Part shown: positions 62,501 to 64,000 of the stretch, one piece after another
How positions within the stretch are numbered: the stretch's first letter is position 1
How the letters are laid out: each line of letters opens with the position of its first letter
NCBI GenBank assembly: GCA_033980235.1
Contig: CM067059.1
Location: 12,238,600-12,302,599, forward strand
Direction: 5' to 3'
DNA: 64,000 nt
Source: Diadema setosum
Taxonomy: Eukaryota; Echinodermata; Echinoidea; Diadematoida; Diadematidae
The notes under the pieces: model-generated
Told to the model about the DNA's origin: nothing
Databases searched by the model: none
The model's input: only the letters and a program-made list of their open reading frames with translations
Program-made: the position numbers and the translations under genes

Positions 62501-63441
62501 AACAACTATTTCCACTGAAATGTTGAAATGCTAATATTGTTCCTGTAAAAACAACAAAAAACAATCATACAGTAACAGTCATTCATTTTAACAGAGTGAA
62601 AGTGAAAACACACAAAAGCTGGCAAAAAAAAAAAAAAGAGAAAAAAGTGAAAATAGAGTGAAACAAAAGAATAATCTACCTTGTAGGACTGTCTAAATCG
62701 ATTGATCTCACGGTTTATGAGATCTTTTTTGTCTTCCTCTAGATTCATGTCGTCAAGCTTGTCCTGAAAACCAAACCAAGACAGACAATGAACACAGTCA
62801 GTTTACAGGGCACACAAGATATCAATCCATGTTGGTTAACTGTGAAGTACTAAGTAACAGTATCTGTGAACAACTGCACTCAGTCCCATACACTAAAAAA
62901 CACATGTGCCCTTTGAATCACAAACAGCATTGGTACTAACTCCATAATCTCTCTGACTTGGCATCACAAGGATTACATGTAGTATTAAACATATATAATT
63001 CAAGTATCATCATTTTTCATCTTTTTTCCTCCAATCATGGATCCAGGACAGACAACATTCCAATGACGTATACCTCATTCAAAAGGTCAAGTTTGGTCTA
63101 CACGTGGAACCTCTGCAAGAGTTGGCTTTATCGCTTACAATACTTCCTTCCCGAATATTGTTTCTTTTATTCTGACAGATTCTCATTCTCTAATGTCAGA
63201 GCACACAGACCGGAGTTCCGCTTCGATTTGCCCTGTAAATCTGACCTTTATCAACTCATTACTAAATCTGGTTTCATGCATCCAACAAGTTCAGTTGGCT
63301 GCTACCTATTCCTAGAGCTAGGATGTCAAATCCCATGAATTGAATAAAAAGAAAACAAAAATCCCATTGATGCACTCACCTTAGCTTTCTGCTTTTCATC
63401 CTTCAGCTTCTGCTTCTGGGCAAGGAAGTTGCTCCTCTCTT
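44456..63441 (-). CDS. RBM25: RBM25 splicing factor, C-terminal 586 residues
   Basis: RBM25 is a nuclear RNA-binding protein of the spliceosome (U1-associated) that influences splice-site choice. Eleven exons (63,441-63,380; 62,763-62,680; 58,110-57,902; 57,367-57,136; 55,883-55,720; 54,190-54,040; 52,142-52,014; 51,033-50,871; 48,609-48,281; 45,952-45,806; 44,548-44,456) join without a frame break. Visible-residue landmarks are MNLEEDKKDLINREI at about 26-40, an RE-rich tract at 58-117, an RD-rich tract at 119-170, KRKLERKLREKEEAYQ before residue 195, and FLEDYEDERDDPKYYKGSAL spanning the exon junction at 250. They continue with an IKQEP motif, LKLGAASP, KKKRKLVP, and the PWI domain (IKPWINKKIVEYIGEEE onward) to the end. 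The RRM-containing N-terminus is beyond 64,000. The length fits the corresponding part of the vertebrate protein. Confidence 0.97.
45306..45688. mobile_element. Palindromic MITE family A, copy 1 (383 bp)
   Basis: Starts AGGGTGTGTACAGTTCTGG and ends CCAGTACTGTACAGCCCAT, flanked by TTAA on both sides (45,302-45,305; 45,689-45,692). The two arms are inverted relatives. The element lies in the last RBM25 intron. Copy 2 at 56,314-56,696 is its reverse complement. Confidence 0.9.
45806..45952 (-). CDS. RBM25: RBM25 exon: PWI domain core
   Basis: 49 codons: SLMDRRIKPWINKKIVEYIG, EEEPTLTEFICSKLL, VHSSAENILSDITM. The Pro-Trp-Ile signature is intact. The domain binds nucleic acid and supports splicing activity. 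The donor is GTGAGT. Confidence 0.98.
46036..46805 (+). mobile_element. piggyBac-like TIR element family B, full copy (770 bp)
   Basis: Termini CCCTAAAAAGACTGGG and CCCAGTCTTTTTAGGG are perfect inverted repeats flanked by TTAA (46,032-46,035; 46,806-46,809). Next to each terminus are G/C-run palindromes (GGCCTAAAAGGCC, GGGCCCTTTAGGCCC). There is no transposase frame. It lies in the intron before the PWI exon. Confidence 0.92.
47280..47487. mobile_element. TIR element family C, copy 1
   Basis: Ends GTTCCATGACATTTGCTCCT and GTGTTGTGTCACC with internal degenerate CCCTAACC-type (telomere-like) words. The body matches the reverse complement of 55,967-56,181 along its whole length. Confidence 0.8.
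48281..48609 (-). CDS. RBM25: RBM25 exon: basic linker before PWI
   Basis: Two bases complete G, then AASPQSNARPDHH, a KRKKLTLGEVFNQEED block, GGKKKRKLVPIEYSEEE (a likely nuclear localisation signal), EEKRKTIKNLIERIPTAKEE and LFAYKVDWSIVDE. Matching the vertebrate LKLGAS junction decides the acceptor TAG at 48,610-48,612 over the nearby CAG. The donor is GTTAGT. Confidence 0.95.
48610..50870 (-). other. RBM25 intron without clear elements
   Basis: The intron between the acidic and basic linker exons. It has a G run at about 48,797-48,807 and no inverted-repeat element that I can recognise. The short frames are chance. Confidence 0.5.
50871..51033 (-). CDS. RBM25: RBM25 exon: acidic/serine linker
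   Basis: 54 codons plus one base: EANQGPQTPASSSDDDDGGG through ESSQSSLAEEDPS to MKFGGLKL. It is low complexity and divergent. Its end joins GAASP of the next exon to rebuild the conserved LKLGA(A/S) block. Confidence 0.9.
51446..51617. repeat. Palindromic repeat, about 170 bp
   Basis: TATAAAACAAATAGTATATG on the left is mirrored by CACTATTTGTATAC on the right. The internal pair CAAGATTTTGCACTCGGTGA and TCACCTCGTGCAAAATCTTG is nearly exact, around a loop with CGGCTTCGCC. It sits in the 1-kb intron between the IKQEP and acidic-linker exons, possibly as part of a longer element starting near 51,080. Confidence 0.8.
52014..52142 (-). CDS. RBM25: RBM25 exon: IKQEP segment
   Basis: 43 codons, phase 0: LESERDRHKQPQ through RQLQIKQEPQPTLKPTFE to EPEE. 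IKQEP is a conserved sumoylation-type motif also present in vertebrate RBM25. The donor is GTCAGT. Confidence 0.9.
52645..53242 (-). mobile_element. Family B element, truncated inverted copy
   Basis: Reverse complement of about 600 bp of the element at 46,036: shared words include TTCAGAACCGTACCCCCGGG and GAGCCATTTTCGGCCTCA. It ends with the terminus CCCAGTCTTTTTAGGG at 53,242, followed by TTAG. The other terminus is missing. Confidence 0.9.
53478..53545 (+). repeat. Interspersed repeat fragment shared with 37,800-37,860
   Basis: TTAAAGTTTCTGTGCCACCA, GCCGGAT and TTCATGAC recur in the same order at 37,806-37,862 in the intergenic region. It is short and degenerate. Confidence 0.5.
53688..53919. 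mobile_element. Small palindromic MITE related to family A
   Basis: AGGGATGGTATAGTTTTGG on the left mirrors CCAAAACTATACCATCCCT on the right. The interior shares the words GAGATATCCCAAAACAAAG and ATTTCAAAACCAAT with family A. TTAA-like but degenerate flanks. 232 bp. Confidence 0.8.
54040..54190 (-). CDS. RBM25: RBM25 exon: GSALERR coiled region
   Basis: One base completes K, then 50 codons starting GSALERRRKEREKEEDSDNR and ending DLDAEIEK. It is the equivalent of GSALQKRLRDREKEME and the LLAEGHPDPDAELQ segment. The donor is GTAAGG. Confidence 0.95.
54271..54961. mobile_element. Inverted-repeat element next to an RBM25 exon
   Basis: CCGGTCACACGAACCGACGA at 54,281-54,300 is mirrored by TTTGTCGGTTCGTGTGACCG at 54,931-54,950. 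The centre holds a 42-bp hairpin (CGGTTCGGTGACTGCGTAC and its inverse, 54,510-54,551) using the same GGTTCGGTGAC theme. The right side may extend to GTCACCGCCTTTAA at about 55,068. The left arm begins 80 bp from the 54,040-54,190 exon. Confidence 0.75.
55076..55548. mobile_element. TIR element with 105-codon frame inside
   Basis: Long terminal inverted repeats of about 63 bp: GTATTATGTACTGTTGTATT and AATACAACAGTACATAATAC at the extremes, continuing through CTAAATATTCCCATATGATT on the left arm. Only one or two mismatches were seen. A plus-strand frame (55,146-55,463) fills the space between the arms but resembles no transposase. Lies in an RBM25 intron. Confidence 0.85.
55720..55883 (-). CDS. 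RBM25: RBM25 exon: RLRNWE to DDPKYYK
   Basis: 54 codons plus two bases: RLRNWEAREYKKQREHDKMK, then a glutamate/lysine-rich helix and FLEDYEDERDDPKYY. It matches RLKNWEIRERK and FLEDYDDDRDDPKYYR of vertebrate RBM25. The donor is GTAAGG. Confidence 0.97.
55967..56181. mobile_element. TIR element family C, copy 2
   Basis: Starts GGTGACACAATATTTGCTTC and ends GAGCAAACTGTCATGGAACC. The ends themselves are related inverted repeats of about 30 bp. The interior has TTAGGGTTAGGG and several TTAGG-like variants. Confidence 0.8.
56314..56696. mobile_element. Palindromic MITE family A, copy 2 (383 bp)
   Basis: Starts AGGGACTGTACAGTACTGG and ends CCAGAACTGTACACACCCT, with TTAA at 56,310-56,313 and 56,697-56,700. 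It has the same length as copy 1 and by eye is about 90% identical to its reverse complement. Confidence 0.9.
57136..57367 (-). CDS. RBM25: RBM25 exon: RD repeats
   Basis: Long runs of RD dipeptides (RDRDRDRSRDRDWDRDRESS and more), then LEEEEDYEKRKLERKLREKE and EAYQA. The DNA is a CGGGAC hexamer repeat at about 57,210-57,360. Two AGs three bases apart (57,365-57,366 and 57,368-57,369 as CT on the plus strand) could both serve as acceptor, adding or removing one residue. Confidence 0.95.
57210..57360. repeat. RBM25: Hexamer repeat within RBM25 coding sequence
   Basis: Degenerate GGTCCC/CGGTCC units on the plus strand (coding RD pairs on the minus strand). Expansion or contraction by six bases keeps the frame, so length polymorphism is likely. 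Confidence 0.85.
57902..58110 (-). CDS. RBM25: RBM25 exon: RE-rich tract
   Basis: 69 codons plus two bases from DQREALEQKETPEEKEKSRK through repeated RE/RD dipeptides to RARDERE(R). The antisense strand reads as an SR-rich frame and should not be taken for an SR protein. Confidence 0.95.
58111..62679 (-). other. Long RBM25 intron, 4.6 kb
   Basis: Contains a coding-like block at 59,020-59,548 described separately. No TIR element as clear as those in the other introns was recognised. The remainder is AT-rich unique-looking sequence. Confidence 0.5.
59020..59548 (-). pseudogene. Degenerate coding-like block in intron (uncertain)
   Basis: The minus strand has three overlapping open frames with a cysteine-rich, non-low-complexity composition (for example CPSPGGRVYYSDQPQDFKDT, then SDCSIARSPLAGCDGAF). 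The apparent reading shifts from one frame to another, as in a decayed insertion. I do not recognise the source. Chance is a real alternative. Confidence 0.25.
62680..62763 (-). CDS. RBM25: RBM25 exon: EEDKKDLINREI block
   Basis: 28 codons, phase 0, DKLDDMNLEEDKKDLINREI then NRFRQSYK, matching the conserved MEEDKRDLISREI segment after the RRM region of RBM25. The acceptor is TTTTCAG and the donor GTAGAT. Confidence 0.93.
63380..63441 (-). CDS. RBM25: RBM25 exon (first visible), charged helix
   Basis: 62 bases: two completing a codon, then ERSNFLAQKQKLKDEKQKAK. The donor is GTGAGT. It does not align obviously with the vertebrate segment before EEDKRDLI, so it is assigned by phase and position. 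The acceptor choice has a few bases of uncertainty. Confidence 0.75.
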
Positions 63442-64000
63442 CTGTTCAATGAAACAAAAAATATAAGAAAATAAGGTAAAATGAAAATAAAATCATTACA
63501 GCTTCTCATGACACACATGCATGATCATACACAGATTGGCTGAAAAATATAATCCCAAATCGATTTTCAGTCATCATGACAAAATTTAACTGTATCAGCA
63601 CACAGGTTTTGTTAAAATTTAAAATAGACCCACCTTAAAAAGAAAAAAAAAAAAATCTGAAGAGAAAAATCATAAACAAAGAAACAAACTTTCCAGTCAT
63701 AGCTGGCTACACACTGATCCTAATGGTTCATTGTACATATTCACCTGTAATCCTGATCATAAAGACGAGATTAATAATCAAATTCTAAACACTTACAGAT
63801 CATAAATGATCTGTAAATTAAAAGACATGGGTATGTGGTACCAACACGTTTGGGGCTTTAGTGTGTAACCTTGCACAATATGTCAGAAATCCTGCACATT
63901 ATGTCAGAAATCATGCACTACCATGTTTGGTTCTCCGACTATGCTCTTGTGTAAATTACTTTTTCACAAACATCATATGTCATACATCTTTCACATGGTC
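63442..64000 (-). other. RBM25 intron, right edge
   Basis: Only intron-like AT-rich sequence is visible. The exons for the RRM and proline-rich N-terminus are expected beyond the edge. Confidence 0.6.

Overview
The window is animal nuclear DNA: AT-rich, with spliced genes (consensus GT/AG borders), long introns, many microsatellites and dense short transposons. No bacterial, phage or CRISPR feature is present. Two genes can be assigned to families. The repeat landscape, including many small foldback elements with TTAA target sites, (AATTG)n-type retroelement tails and a repeat resembling the AAAGGACAATTCC-type elements I associate with echinoderm genomes, suggests an echinoderm or another marine deuterostome. 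That placement is inference, not proof.

Layout. Positions 1-25,555 are gene-poor. A possible last exon of an unrecognised plus-strand gene lies at 793-1166; the rest is microsatellites, a long purine-rich tract, tRNA-derived SINE-like sequences, retroelement 3' tails and foldback repeats. Positions 25,556-36,423 carry five plus-strand exons, all in compatible phase, for the C-terminal 292 residues of a PKDCC/VLK-type secreted tyrosine kinase. Its N-lobe exon was not found in the window. A polyadenylation signal follows at 36,684. Positions 36,749-42,240 are intergenic and contain a 590-bp TTAA element and a 2,855-bp pogo/Tigger-like element with a ~315-bp internal tandem repeat and no recognisable transposase.

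Positions 42,240-63,441 carry the minus-strand gene RBM25, a splicing factor. Eleven exons give a continuous 586-residue reading frame: charged region, RE-rich and RD-rich tracts, acidic and basic linkers, and the C-terminal PWI domain. The RRM and N-terminus lie beyond the right edge. The two genes converge (tail to tail). RBM25 acts on pre-mRNA in the nucleus and PKDCC in the secretory pathway, so nothing links them functionally.

The most notable structure is inside RBM25. At least three different terminal-inverted-repeat families each occur twice in its introns, in opposite orientation, so that the pairs bracket sets of exons. Several more single foldback elements sit in the same introns. 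This could give the pre-mRNA long double-stranded stems.
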